A stretch of 64,000 nt of DNA from the NCBI GenBank assembly GCA_964522505.1, contig CAZFWJ010000008.1, positions 15,961 through 79,960 on the forward strand, written 5' to 3'. Within the stretch, counting starts at the first letter, position 1. Every line of letters starts with the position of its first letter. Shown here one piece after another: positions 18,535 to 26,912 of this stretch. This DNA comes from GYS-P2D sp964522505 (GTDB lineage: Bacteria > Bacteroidota > Bacteroidia > Chitinophagales > Saprospiraceae). Position numbers and translations under genes: made by a program. Under the pieces are notes generated by a model. It did not search any database. It was not told where the DNA came from and was given only the letters and a program-made list of their open reading frames with translations.

Positions 18535-18592
18535 GCCTGTCGCTCTCAAGTGGGTATCGGGAGCAGCCTTAGCAGCGCCTTAGGGCGACGAG
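18535..18592. repeat. Imperfect direct repeat, copy 1
   Basis: It shares CCTGTCG-x-x-CTCAA, GGGAG-x-AGC and the terminal ACGAG with copy 2 at 18765-18820, at roughly 70 percent identity by eye with small gaps. Confidence 0.5.
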
Positions 18593-18764
18593 TTTTTGGT
18601 TACTTTTTAAGATAAAAAAGTGTCAGAAGGTATACTGCGGGAATGATGGCCAGGTAAGATAGCGCCAAGTCGTATCTGTGCCACATTCGGATATTTCCAA
18701 GTTGAGCGCAGCGAAATATCACAATATTCGAACATGCTTAACTATGGTTTAAACTTGGAATAAG

Positions 18765-18820
18765 ACCTGTCGTACTCAATTGTTAGTGGGAGTAGCTTTG
18801 TAGCGGTGATTTAGAACGAG
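18765..18820. repeat. Imperfect direct repeat, copy 2
   Basis: This is the second copy of the unit at 18535-18592, in the same orientation, about 230 bases apart. Confidence 0.5.
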
Positions 18821-18869
18821 TATATTGATTGCTTTCTACATAAATATACCTCTTTTCAGAGCATATCCC

Positions 18870-19772
18870 TTACTGATAAAACCTCAACACATGCTCACTC
18901 CATACGTTTGGCTTGCCTAATTGACAAAAGTGCCCCAAGCCTTTCATGACAGTAAGTGTAGCATGATTACAGACCTTTTCTTTGAGGTGATGCGCCATTT
19001 CGATACGTGCCACGGCATCCTCATCACCCCAGCATAGGTGTATGGGCAGGGTAGTCTTAGATAGAGCTGGAAGCCACCGTGTAGATTCAAACCGCCTACG
19101 GTCATTGAGATACTTAATGGTCAAGTAGGTCTTGCGATGCCCTTCATTGAGGGCATTGAGCTCCCAGAGATGTGATACCTCTTGATCTGATAGATTAGCA
19201 TTGCCATGGGCGCTCTTCACCTGTTGGCTGAATATCTTTGAAGTGGTGATTTTATTGAATTGCCGACCATACCGAGAGAGCAGCAGCTTCTGTGTGATGC
19301 GCAGATCAGCGAGACCAAGCACCATGCTGCCATTAGTATACGTCAAGCTTCGTAGGTCTTCTGATAGAAATCCTGGCAACAAACCATGTTCACGTCTGGC
19401 AACAATCTCAGTAGAAACACTATCTCCCATATCATGAGATAAGAGATGACCTCCAGTGACTCCGAGTTCTTTCCATACTGCGAAGGCCAAATCAGCCTGC
19501 TCGAATAATGAATAGGTATATCCCTTGGTCGGCTTGTCGCTCAATCCGTAGCCTAACATATCATATAAAACGATGCGCTTGAATCTCTGGGCCAAAAAGT
19601 CTATGACTGCATGATACGAGTAAGAGGACTCAGGAAAACCATGCAATAAAAGAAGTGTATCATCCGCGCTAGCAGTAGTATCTCCTATATCTCGATAGAA
19701 GACTTTATGCCCAAAAGGTCCAAATGATATGAAATCGCCATGATCCCGCCAAACCCTAATCTCTGGAGTCAT
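18870..19772 (-). CDS. Alpha/beta-fold hydrolase, haloalkane dehalogenase/epoxide hydrolase-like
   Basis: This 300-residue alpha/beta hydrolase has the oxyanion motif LLLHGFPES, a nucleophile elbow LLSHDMGDS in which Asp takes the nucleophile place (as in epoxide hydrolases and haloalkane dehalogenases rather than Ser esterases), and a late catalytic His in GLGHFCQ. There is no signal peptide, so it is probably cytoplasmic. It starts 2 bases after the small membrane protein encoded just upstream, so the two are one transcript. The substrate is unknown; epoxide hydrolysis is a family-based inference only. Confidence 0.82.
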   Translation of the reverse strand: MTPEIRVWRDHGDFISFGPFGHKVFYRDIGDTTASADDTLLLLHGFPESSYSYHAVIDFLAQRFKRIVLYDMLGYGLSDKPTKGYTYSLFEQADLAFAVWKELGVTGGHLLSHDMGDSVSTEIVARREHGLLPGFLSEDLRSLTYTNGSMVLGLADLRITQKLLLSRYGRQFNKITTSKIFSQQVKSAHGNANLSDQEVSHLWELNALNEGHRKTYLTIKYLNDRRRFESTRWLPALSKTTLPIHLCWGDEDAVARIEMAHHLKEKVCNHATLTVMKGLGHFCQLGKPNVWSEHVLRFYQ

Positions 19773-19774
19773 GA

Positions 19775-20131
19775 CTACCTGTGTTTAGTGAAGTAGTATA
19801 GGGAGATAAGAGCCAGTACGCCGTGAAGTACAAATACAGGGAGACATTGCTCATCTCCTCCGAGATATCCAATGACATTCGCTATAGTCACCCCAGTATG
19901 AAATACACTGAAGAGAATCACGAATACACTGCGAATCTCCCGATTATCATAGCGCTGCCACATAGCTAATGCCCCAACACCTGCAGCGAGGGCCGCAGCA
20001 CCATACATCCTCAGAAATACTAAGCCATCAGATGAGGTGTCTTCAGTTCCGGGAGCAAGCGTAGGGACGGCTAAGAAAATGATCCCTGCTGTAATCTCCA
20101 GAATAGCATTGATAAGGATGAAGGTCTTCAT
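19775..20131 (-). CDS. Small four-helix membrane protein, unknown function
   Basis: The 118 residues hold four predicted membrane segments (about 4-24, 40-60, 68-90, 97-115) with charged loops RYDNREIR and TKHR. The length and pattern resemble small uncharacterised four-helix membrane families, but I recognise no specific one. It is the first gene of a two-gene unit with the alpha/beta hydrolase, 2 bases downstream. Confidence 0.7.
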   Translation of the reverse strand: MKTFILINAILEITAGIIFLAVPTLAPGTEDTSSDGLVFLRMYGAAALAAGVGALAMWQRYDNREIRSVFVILFSVFHTGVTIANVIGYLGGDEQCLPVFVLHGVLALISLYYFTKHR

Positions 20132-20273
20132 GTTAAGATAGTTTGTTGTTAAGGTATGAAGAAGTAAAATGCTATCATGATGAATTTTTGGCGTTCCTCA
20201 TTGCCATTCCCTTACATGCCGATTTTATTTCACTTGAGGATAGTAAAATATTCTAGACTCTATAGAAGTTAAG

Positions 20274-21044
20274 ATGCAATCCAATTCCACTCAGATGCAT
20301 CATTTAGTATACTTCTTAGCACTAGCTCTTTTTGTCTCCTGTTCTGTCGATCAGAATGCTGTTAATGGCCTATATTCTTTCTCAGAATCTGTGGATATTG
20401 AAGTCTCACGGGTTAGTAATCATCCAATTTCGATTCGATATTTGAATTATAATCATCTAGATTTTTCAGACGTTGTGCTTATCGATCAATGCCAATTGGG
20501 TGATGCCAATAAGGTTCATTGTAAGATCAATAGTCGATCAGAAAACCTTGATAGCTACTTTGAATTCTTAACAAAAGATCTTCTATTATGGAGGTTTAAT
20601 AAGATCTATGGTGAGATAGATGAAGTCTACTTGGGTTATTTGAATAGAGACAACGATAAAGAGAGTAAGGAGTTAGTGCTCAGCACCTACTGCAATCAAT
20701 ATAAGCAGATCGCATTTCAAATTCCTGTAGATTACGCTGGACTCGTTTTTGTTATGCAGGATCAGCCTGAGAACTCCATGAGTTTTAAGCCTGAGGGTAT
20801 AGTCATTCAATCCACCAAGAGTCTCGATTTGAAGTCCTATATATGCAACAAATATGTATTAAAAACTAAGCAAGGTGTTCTGATTACTTCTATTCAAGAA
20901 AATCTAGGCATTAATATAGCACCAGAAACCGTAGAGGCTGAGAACTGGGGTTTTAACAGCGGACCTTATCACGATGTATTAGCCTCAACAGGATTTGAAG
21001 GGGAAGTGATGGTATTCAAAGTACTCAGTATGATTAAACCTTAG
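20274..21044 (+). CDS. Putative lipoprotein, unknown function
   Basis: A lipoprotein signal (HHLVYFLALALFVSC) ends in a lipobox Cys at about residue 23. The ATG at 20295 would give a more typical signal length than the one at 20274. The mature part of about 230 residues has no motif I recognise; it is beta-rich in appearance and acidic. It stands alone, divergent from the hydrolase unit and 174 bases before the ABC operon, with its own stop and no visible terminator. Confidence 0.65.
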   Translation: MQSNSTQMHHLVYFLALALFVSCSVDQNAVNGLYSFSESVDIEVSRVSNHPISIRYLNYNHLDFSDVVLIDQCQLGDANKVHCKINSRSENLDSYFEFLTKDLLLWRFNKIYGEIDEVYLGYLNRDNDKESKELVLSTYCNQYKQIAFQIPVDYAGLVFVMQDQPENSMSFKPEGIVIQSTKSLDLKSYICNKYVLKTKQGVLITSIQENLGINIAPETVEAENWGFNSGPYHDVLASTGFEGEVMVFKVLSMIKP

Positions 21045-21182
21045 GACCAGATATTCAATGCGTCGGGCGCTCTATAACAATTCTTCTGTATGGAACTTAC
21101 CCATTTGGATTAGGTACTAATCCATCTTATCTGAGCTACATTTTCCAGAGAGACTTGTGAGTATAAAATATTTTGTCTATTA

Positions 21183-21208
21183 TAGTGTAGTAGTTGAGTA
21201 GTACACTA
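21183..21208. promoter_or_regulatory. Candidate GntR/YtrA-type operator
   Basis: An inverted repeat TAGTGTA-N12-TACACTA, whose inner bases continue the symmetry partly (GTAG/TAGTAC), ends 10 bases before the ATP-binding protein start. A GntR regulator of the YtrA kind is encoded in the operon that follows, and such regulators bind inverted repeats at their own operon promoter. The pairing of site and regulator is inference. Confidence 0.6.
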
Positions 21209-21218
21209 AAACACTGCA

Positions 21219-22073
21219 ATGATTTCATTAACCAACATTCACTTTGCATACAGCGCTCAGTCCATTGTATTTGAGGGCTTAGACCTGGCATTACAGAAGG
21301 GCAATATCTATGGTTTATTAGGTAAGAACGGGGCAGGTAAGACTACCTTGCTGAAGATCATGCTTGGCCTTGTTCGTCCATCTATTGGACAGATGAATGT
21401 CGCTGGCTACAACCCAGGCAGGCGACAAGCATCTTTTAACGCACAATACTTCTATGTGCCAGAGGATCCATTCTTTCCATCAGGATCATTGAAGAAGTTC
21501 ATTAATTGCTATGCTCCGTTCTATCCTAATTTTGACTTAGACAAGTTCTTTGGATTATTAAAAGAGTTTGAGATTGATAGAACTCTGAAGTTTAAGAGCG
21601 TCTCCTTCGGTCAGAAGAAGAAGGCATATATCGCCTTTGCCATGGCTTGTCAGACCCCCATCCTAATTATGGATGAGCCAACAAATGGTCTTGACATCCC
21701 ATCTAAGCGACAATTCAGAAAGATCATCAACTATATCATCAATCCAGATCGCTTGATGATCATTTCGTCGCATCAGATTCGAGATCTGCATAGTCTGATA
21801 GATCATGTGCTACTCTTAGATCAAGGTCAGCTCTTGATCAATCATAGCTTGCAAGAGATCGAGCGAAATTTGCGATTTGAAATCTATCGTAGCGAACCCT
21901 CCAAAGAAGATCTCATATACTATGAGCGAGTACCAGGAGGGTATCTTGGGATTAGAGATGGCATTACTGATCATACAGCTCTTGAGATAGATCTTGAGAT
22001 TCTGTTCAATGCTACCATTGATAAGCCAGAGCATATGAAAGTCGTACTTCATAAATCACACAGCTATGCGTAA
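21219..22073 (+). CDS. ABC transporter ATP-binding protein
   Basis: The ATPase subunit has Walker A GKNGAGKTT (about residues 37-45), a divergent signature SFGQKKK instead of LSGGQ, Walker B LIMDEPTNGLD, and the switch His in SSHQ. The C-terminal 70 residues form the short tail typical of ABC-2 exporters of the YtrB type. It overlaps the permease gene by 8 bases. The operon with a GntR repressor suggests export or stress response (for example cell-wall antibiotics in the YtrA family); the substrate is not shown by sequence. Confidence 0.9.
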   Translation: MISLTNIHFAYSAQSIVFEGLDLALQKGNIYGLLGKNGAGKTTLLKIMLGLVRPSIGQMNVAGYNPGRRQASFNAQYFYVPEDPFFPSGSLKKFINCYAPFYPNFDLDKFFGLLKEFEIDRTLKFKSVSFGQKKKAYIAFAMACQTPILIMDEPTNGLDIPSKRQFRKIINYIINPDRLMIISSHQIRDLHSLIDHVLLLDQGQLLINHSLQEIERNLRFEIYRSEPSKEDLIYYERVPGGYLGIRDGITDHTALEIDLEILFNATIDKPEHMKVVLHKSHSYA

Positions 22074-22962
22074 ACTGAGTACTTACTATCAGAGAATTCT
22101 TTGGCTGGTATATACTGAGCTGAGATATAAGATCAGAACTGTATTTCTATTCTTTACTGCATGTTTTGCACTGTTGATATTTTATTATTGGAATCCTTCC
22201 TTTGAGGTTACTGGGTTAATTAATGAGATAATAGGCAATGGTAGCACTTCTCGAGTGATCAATGGCACTACATACACAGCTAATGGGGAAACGTTTTCGA
22301 CTTCAACTGGTCAAAGAACAATTGATTTCAAGTATCATATCCGATATTTTTCTTTGGCATTCTTCGGTTTAGGACTGGCTATCAATAGTTTACTGTTTAG
22401 TGAGTACGGCGAAGAAAAATCAAAGAGATTTCATATTACAATTCCTGCAGCTCCAAAAGAAAAGTGGTTGGCTAAATTGATTATTTCTCTCTTGATCTAC
22501 CCGATAATCTTCCTTTTGTTGTATCAATTATTTGCTTTGATGACGTATCAGTGGAGTTCACTCAGAGGGTATGATATGGTGAAGCTAAATCTGTTGGATC
22601 CTTTGCTTTGGCGTTATGTTGGAATATATATATTGATCGCATCCATTCTGATAGGCATAGCCACTTATTTTAGAAAAAGAGGCCTGCTTAAAATGAGTCT
22701 TTTTATGCTTCTCAGCTATTTTGGTGCAGGTGTTTTATTAAGTCTACTCGCCTTAATCCTATTCCCTACTTTTGAGTCCAGTAAGATGGTCGGCTACTTC
22801 TCATTAGAGGGGTACCAAAACTTCGTATATGCTAACGGCTTCATCTTTGATAAAAATTATATAGGGATACGGGAAATCACCACTCACCCCTTATTTTTTA
22901 TTGTCTTGGCGACTATCTCCCTGATATTTAGCTACATGAAGTTCAGCGAACTCGAAGCTTAA
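22066..22962 (+). CDS. ABC-2 type transporter permease
   Basis: The 298 residues have about six hydrophobic segments (about 24-42, 102-120, 140-165, 185-203, 215-240, 270-290) and a hydrophilic extracytoplasmic segment after the first one, which is rich in Thr, Asn and Gly. Its start lies inside the ATPase gene, so the two are translationally coupled. It is the membrane partner of the preceding ATPase. Confidence 0.82.
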   Translation: MRKLSTYYQRILWLVYTELRYKIRTVFLFFTACFALLIFYYWNPSFEVTGLINEIIGNGSTSRVINGTTYTANGETFSTSTGQRTIDFKYHIRYFSLAFFGLGLAINSLLFSEYGEEKSKRFHITIPAAPKEKWLAKLIISLLIYPIIFLLLYQLFALMTYQWSSLRGYDMVKLNLLDPLLWRYVGIYILIASILIGIATYFRKRGLLKMSLFMLLSYFGAGVLLSLLALILFPTFESSKMVGYFSLEGYQNFVYANGFIFDKNYIGIREITTHPLFFIVLATISLIFSYMKFSELEA

Positions 22963-22966
22963 CTGG

Positions 22967-23329
22967 ATGGAATTTTATAATAGCAAACCGATTTATCTAC
23001 AGATTGCTGACCATGTGGTCAGACAGATCTTATCTGGTGAACTCCCAATAGGACACCGTCTCTCCTCCGTTCGCGAGATGGCATCAGCTATCGAAGTAAA
23101 CCCAAATACTATAGTCAAGGCATACAATTGGCTGTCAGATCAAGGATTCATCAAAATGCAGCGAGGTATAGGATACTTTATCACTGAGCTAGCATATGAG
23201 CAAGCAGTATCTTTTACAAAGAAGGAGTTGATTGAAGAGGATCTCCCTAGGATGATACGAAAAGCCAAACTACTCAATATATCTATAGAACAATTAATCA
23301 GAAATTATTCTCATGAGGAAACGAAGTAA
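22967..23329 (+). CDS. GntR-family transcriptional regulator, YtrA subfamily
   Basis: The 120 residues are almost only the winged helix-turn-helix domain: PIYLQIADHV, LPIGHRLSSVREMA, VNPNTIVKAYNWL (recognition helix), then a short C-terminal helix of about 45 residues. This length without a large effector domain is typical of the YtrA group, which usually regulates an adjacent ABC transporter. It starts 4 bases after the permease stop and overlaps the next gene by 17 bases. The probable operator is the inverted repeat at 21183-21208. Confidence 0.9.
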   Translation: MEFYNSKPIYLQIADHVVRQILSGELPIGHRLSSVREMASAIEVNPNTIVKAYNWLSDQGFIKMQRGIGYFITELAYEQAVSFTKKELIEEDLPRMIRKAKLLNISIEQLIRNYSHEETK

Positions 23330-24188
23330 TATCATATTGATCGCACTCGGGTTGAGCCTATTAATAGGCTTAGGTCTTTATGCTAACCATATTAAAAATA
23401 GCATTGAACGAAAACCTCAAATGATAAGAAGAGGGATAGAAATAGTAAGAGGGGAGGAGTTTATAGAATCTTTTGACCTTAGTTATAGCCATTTACATGT
23501 GTCATTTCCATCTGTCAAAATAGATGGCAGATATGAAAACCATATTGAGCTTGCGAGATTTGTTGAGGCCAAGAATATGGCCTTTTTAGATGTCTGTAAT
23601 GACACTCTTTACATTGATTACTCTGAAGAATATACTCCAAAACTGGTAGGGACAAATGCAGAAATAGGATTAGATATTCATGTAGGAGGGGTTGGTATTA
23701 AATCTATTACTATCTCTGAGGAGGGGTCGATTATCACGCCTATTAGGCCCATCGGAAGCAAGAAGAATGGCAAGGTTATGTATAATCAATCCGATCTCGA
23801 GAGATACTCCTTGATATTTGACACACTCAATATTATTGATGGGCCCGTACATTTGACTTTACTTGATGGTGAGGTTCTAAATATGAACAAGAAAAAAAGA
23901 GAAACAATAATAAATTCACTCAGTGGAGTAGTGGATAATGTAAACATTGAATATGATGATACTGGAGAATTCAATTTAATGGCAGGTTCTCTCAAATGTG
24001 AGAATGTATGGATCAATACAAACAAGAATACTTTAGGATTGACAGAGGGTAGACTGAATATTAATCCCACTTCAACACTATCGGCCAATTTATATGGAAC
24101 CATGGATATCTACTATAGCACTGATCCAGTGGTTACGAAGTACGAGCATTCTATAGGTAGGTTGATTCATCATCCTAAAGGGTGGTAG
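23313..24188 (+). CDS. Membrane-anchored beta-rich protein, DUF2807/head-GIN-like
   Basis: An N-terminal uncleaved anchor (about residues 7-25, IILIALGLSLLIGLGLYA) is followed by about 265 extracytoplasmic residues. The later part has repeated short strands and ends NLYGTMDIYYSTDPVVTK, like the parallel beta-helical head-GIN (DUF2807) adhesin-like domain. The similarity is from memory of the family pattern and is weak. The 17-base overlap with the GntR gene ties it to the ABC operon, where head-GIN proteins often occur in Bacteroidota. It converges on mltG with 7 bases between stops. Confidence 0.6.
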   Translation: MRKRSNIILIALGLSLLIGLGLYANHIKNSIERKPQMIRRGIEIVRGEEFIESFDLSYSHLHVSFPSVKIDGRYENHIELARFVEAKNMAFLDVCNDTLYIDYSEEYTPKLVGTNAEIGLDIHVGGVGIKSITISEEGSIITPIRPIGSKKNGKVMYNQSDLERYSLIFDTLNIIDGPVHLTLLDGEVLNMNKKKRETIINSLSGVVDNVNIEYDDTGEFNLMAGSLKCENVWINTNKNTLGLTEGRLNINPTSTLSANLYGTMDIYYSTDPVVTKYEHSIGRLIHHPKGW

Positions 24189-24195
24189 TGCCATC

Positions 24196-25218
24196 TCACC
24201 TCAATATCCTTTCCTGATTCAACCACTTGCGATATACGGAAGCATTGCGCTCATGCTGACGATTGTCCACTGCAAAAGCGTGACCAGCGTTATAGCCAGG
24301 CTTTGCACAGAAGAACAAGTAGTCGTGCTCTTCAGCATGTAGCACCGCTTCAATCGATGACTTGGACGGCATGCATATCGGACCTGGAGGTAGACCTTCA
24401 TGGAGATAAGTATTGTAAGGAGTATCCTGTGCGAGATGTCGATTCAGGACTCGGCGTATGGTAAAGTCTCCAATACCAAATACTACCGTCGGGTCGGCTT
24501 GAAGCTTTACTCCCTGCTCTAATCTGTTCAGATATACTCCTGCGATTATAGGCCGTTCTGACGTGCTATTACTTTCTTTTTCGACAATAGACGCAAGTGT
24601 AGAAATCTCTGCCGGTGACATGTCGAGAGTATTGACTCGCTCAGTGTGCTTAGCCCAGTATATGTCATATTCACCTTTCATTTTGGAGAAAAATCCCTTA
24701 GCATCGGTATTCCAATACATTTCGTACGTATCGGGGAGAATCATTGAGATAATTGTCTCGGGCTTAAACCCATACTCTTCAATCAATGAGGCGTCATTGA
24801 AGAGTGCCAGGATCTCAATTGAGTCTGGTTCGATCTTCTTGGCAACCACACCTGCGATATCCTCAACGGTTCTTGCATTGCTAATGGTGAGTTTTATTGG
24901 TGACTGTCGCCCAGCTCGCAGCGCAGATATAATCTGTTTGTTGGACCAGTTAGGCTGGATGATGTATCGACCCGAAGGGATCTGATCTGGTCCATATTTC
25001 ATCAGTCTACTCACTTGAGTAAATGACCAATTATTTACCAATACAGAATCAGTTATGAGTTGATTTTGTAGCTCTTCATAGGTGGTTTGGCTCTTGATGT
25101 AGAGTTCATAGGGCTCAGAAATATTAGTATTGGGCTCAAATATCCACTTGTAGCCCATATATCCTGCTACGGCCACGAGTAAAAGCAGAATAAATCCTAT
25201 CCGTAGGATGGCCTTCAT
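24196..25218 (-). CDS. mltG: Endolytic murein transglycosylase MltG
   Basis: An inner-membrane enzyme that cuts nascent glycan strands and helps set glycan length. It has one N-terminal membrane helix (about 5-22), a LysM-like middle region, and the YceG domain with the catalytic Glu in STLASIVEKESN (about residue 212). VYLNRLEQGVKLQADPTVVFGIG and YNTYLHEGLPPGPICMPS are characteristic. The 340 residues are normal length. It starts 6 bases after panB and is probably co-transcribed with it. Confidence 0.95.
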   Translation of the reverse strand: MKAILRIGFILLLLVAVAGYMGYKWIFEPNTNISEPYELYIKSQTTYEELQNQLITDSVLVNNWSFTQVSRLMKYGPDQIPSGRYIIQPNWSNKQIISALRAGRQSPIKLTISNARTVEDIAGVVAKKIEPDSIEILALFNDASLIEEYGFKPETIISMILPDTYEMYWNTDAKGFFSKMKGEYDIYWAKHTERVNTLDMSPAEISTLASIVEKESNSTSERPIIAGVYLNRLEQGVKLQADPTVVFGIGDFTIRRVLNRHLAQDTPYNTYLHEGLPPGPICMPSKSSIEAVLHAEEHDYLFFCAKPGYNAGHAFAVDNRQHERNASVYRKWLNQERILR

Positions 25219-25224
25219 AGCGGG

Positions 25225-26043
25225 TTAGTATTGTTCTTTGTCATTAGGGAAATCTTGACGCTTCACGTCGAGCATATACTGTTGAGCGGCGTGCTTGATG
25301 GTACCATAGAGATCGAGATACCTTCTCAGGAACCTCGGCTTAAAATCCTTGGTAATCCCCAGTAGATCATGTGTGACCAAGACTTGACCATCTGTATGTG
25401 GCCCTGCCCCAATACCTATAGTTGGGATACTTATTTTTTCGCTTACTTGCTTGGCAAGTTTGGCAGGGATTTTTTCGAGTACTACGCCGAAGCAGCCCGT
25501 CTCATCCAGCAGAGCAGCATCTTTGAGAAGTCGATTGGCTTCCTCTTCTTCCTTCGCTCTGACTGTATATGTGCCAAACTTATAGATGGACTGTGGCGTC
25601 AATCCCAAATGCCCCATGACTGGTATGCCTGCGCTTAGAATTTTCTTTACGGACTCTATAATTTCTTCTCCGCCCTCGAGTTTAACTGCATGAGCGCCAG
25701 ACTCTTTCATAATGCGAATCGCAGATTCCAAAGCCTTCATCTTGTTTCCTTGGTAGGTCCCAAAAGGGAGATCAACAACTACAAACGAACGCTTGACACC
25801 TCTGATGACAGACTGTGCGTGATAGATCATTTGATCGAGCGTAATCGGAAGGGTAGTTTCATGGCCAGCCATAACATTGGAGGCGCTATCGCCTACTAGC
25901 AAAACCTCGATTCCCGCTTCGTCAAGTATCCTTGCCATAGAGAAATCGTAAGCCGTGAGCATCGATATTTTTTCTCCTTGCACCTTCATGTTTTTAAGAA
26001 CATGAGTAGTAATTCGCTTCACCTCCTTAATAGCAGCTGACAT
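25225..26043 (-). CDS. panB: 3-methyl-2-oxobutanoate hydroxymethyltransferase
   Basis: It transfers a hydroxymethyl group from 5,10-methylene-tetrahydrofolate to 3-methyl-2-oxobutanoate to make ketopantoate, the first step of pantothenate synthesis. The TIM-barrel signatures are present: MLTAYDFSMARILDEAG, LLVGDSASNVMAGHETTLPIT (metal-binding Asp), DLPFGTYQG, KLEGG, MGHLGLTPQS and IPTIGIGAGPHTDGQVLV. The 272 residues are normal. No panC or panE lies nearby; the gene sits between tlpA-like and mltG genes on the same strand. Confidence 0.96.
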   Translation of the reverse strand: MSAAIKEVKRITTHVLKNMKVQGEKISMLTAYDFSMARILDEAGIEVLLVGDSASNVMAGHETTLPITLDQMIYHAQSVIRGVKRSFVVVDLPFGTYQGNKMKALESAIRIMKESGAHAVKLEGGEEIIESVKKILSAGIPVMGHLGLTPQSIYKFGTYTVRAKEEEEANRLLKDAALLDETGCFGVVLEKIPAKLAKQVSEKISIPTIGIGAGPHTDGQVLVTHDLLGITKDFKPRFLRRYLDLYGTIKHAAQQYMLDVKRQDFPNDKEQY

Positions 26044-26112
26044 TTGTTTGGTATTAGTTTAGTTAGTTAGAAGTGCCAAATTAACTGATTTTTGGTTTGA
26101 CCAATAATTCAA

Positions 26113-26682
26113 CTACTCTTTTGTCCAGGAGGTTAATATCATTTCATAGTAGGGTAGGTTATTCATGGACATTTTGGTGCGTCCATCTACGATCTCACCT
26201 TTCATAAATACGCCTGAGGTGATCTCTGATATGATGCCATATTCATCGATGAATAGGTTGACGGGATATTGCCTCACGCCCAGTTCATCAAATAGGTTGG
26301 AACCATCAAAAAACAGGTCCCATGATAGCTCATTTATTTGGAGTATCCGATCTGTATGTGATTTTTGTTCCTTAGAGATCGCCACGAAATTTATACCCTG
26401 GTCTTCATAGTGTTCTTTCAATTCGTTTAGCTCTGGAAATTCTTGGATACATGGTCGACAAGTCACACTCCATAGGTTGATATGTATTTTTTCTCCCCTG
26501 TACTTTTGGAGCTCAGCAATGAGTTCATCAGTGATCAAAGTATCTATTTGCTGCCCTATGAGATCTTGATACATAGTTCGCTCTCGCTTGATCAGTGGAT
26601 TATAGCTGCTCTCAGGAACAATTTGTCCAAACGAACTTATTCCAAAGAAGCCAATCAACGATAAGAGTATTATATATCTCAC
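26113..26682 (-). CDS. TlpA-like thioredoxin-fold protein, exported
   Basis: A signal peptide (about residues 1-19, ending SFG) is followed by a thioredoxin fold of about 140 residues. The redox motif is CRPC in NLWSVTCRPCIQEFPELNEL, preceded by the usual hydrophobic strand and followed by INFVAISKE. A cis-Pro appears in RQYPVNLFIDEYG. It would act as a periplasmic thiol-disulfide reductant (TlpA/ResA family). The 69-base gap to panB leaves co-transcription possible. The partner is unknown. Confidence 0.85.
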   Translation of the reverse strand: MRYIILLSLIGFFGISSFGQIVPESSYNPLIKRERTMYQDLIGQQIDTLITDELIAELQKYRGEKIHINLWSVTCRPCIQEFPELNELKEHYEDQGINFVAISKEQKSHTDRILQINELSWDLFFDGSNLFDELGVRQYPVNLFIDEYGIISEITSGVFMKGEIVDGRTKMSMNNLPYYEMILTSWTKE

Positions 26683-26786
26683 AAGGATGAAACGAATGTG
26701 TCAACATAAAGAATGTATCCATTCTGTTAAATTGACTGTCATAATGTAGGTACAAAGATAGCTAGACTGCCTTATTGTCACCATGC

Positions 26787-26862
26787 TGTCAGGCGAAACC
26801 GACAAAATGCTGACAAAAAGAGTGCATTCGGCCCAGAAATCGCATTGGCATATCTATTGACA
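26787..26862 (+). promoter_or_regulatory. dnaK upstream region: inverted repeat and sigma-54-like element
   Basis: A 6-bp inverted repeat TGTCAG (26787) / CTGACA (26810) precedes TTGGCATATCTATTGACA (26845-26862). The latter follows the -24/-12 layout TGGCAY-N5-TTGCW except that the -12 dinucleotide GC is GA. It ends 50 bases before the dnaK ATG. I see no TAnnTTTG element there. Whether it is a true promoter is inference. Confidence 0.4.
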
Positions 26863-26912
26863 TAGTAAGGCGTACAACATCACATTTTTAGAACATAAGT
26901 AAATCATAATAA

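Larger units (their letters stand above)
18411..18869. other. Gene-free region with imperfect repeats and inverted repeats
   Basis: No gene is visible. It contains two diverged copies of a roughly 57-base unit (18535-18592 and 18765-18820). Between them is a 9-bp inverted repeat (TTCCAAGTT at 18695, AACTTGGAA at 18752) enclosing a further GATATTT/AAATATC pair. It looks like an intergenic repeat or the remains of a mobile element. Confidence 0.5.
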
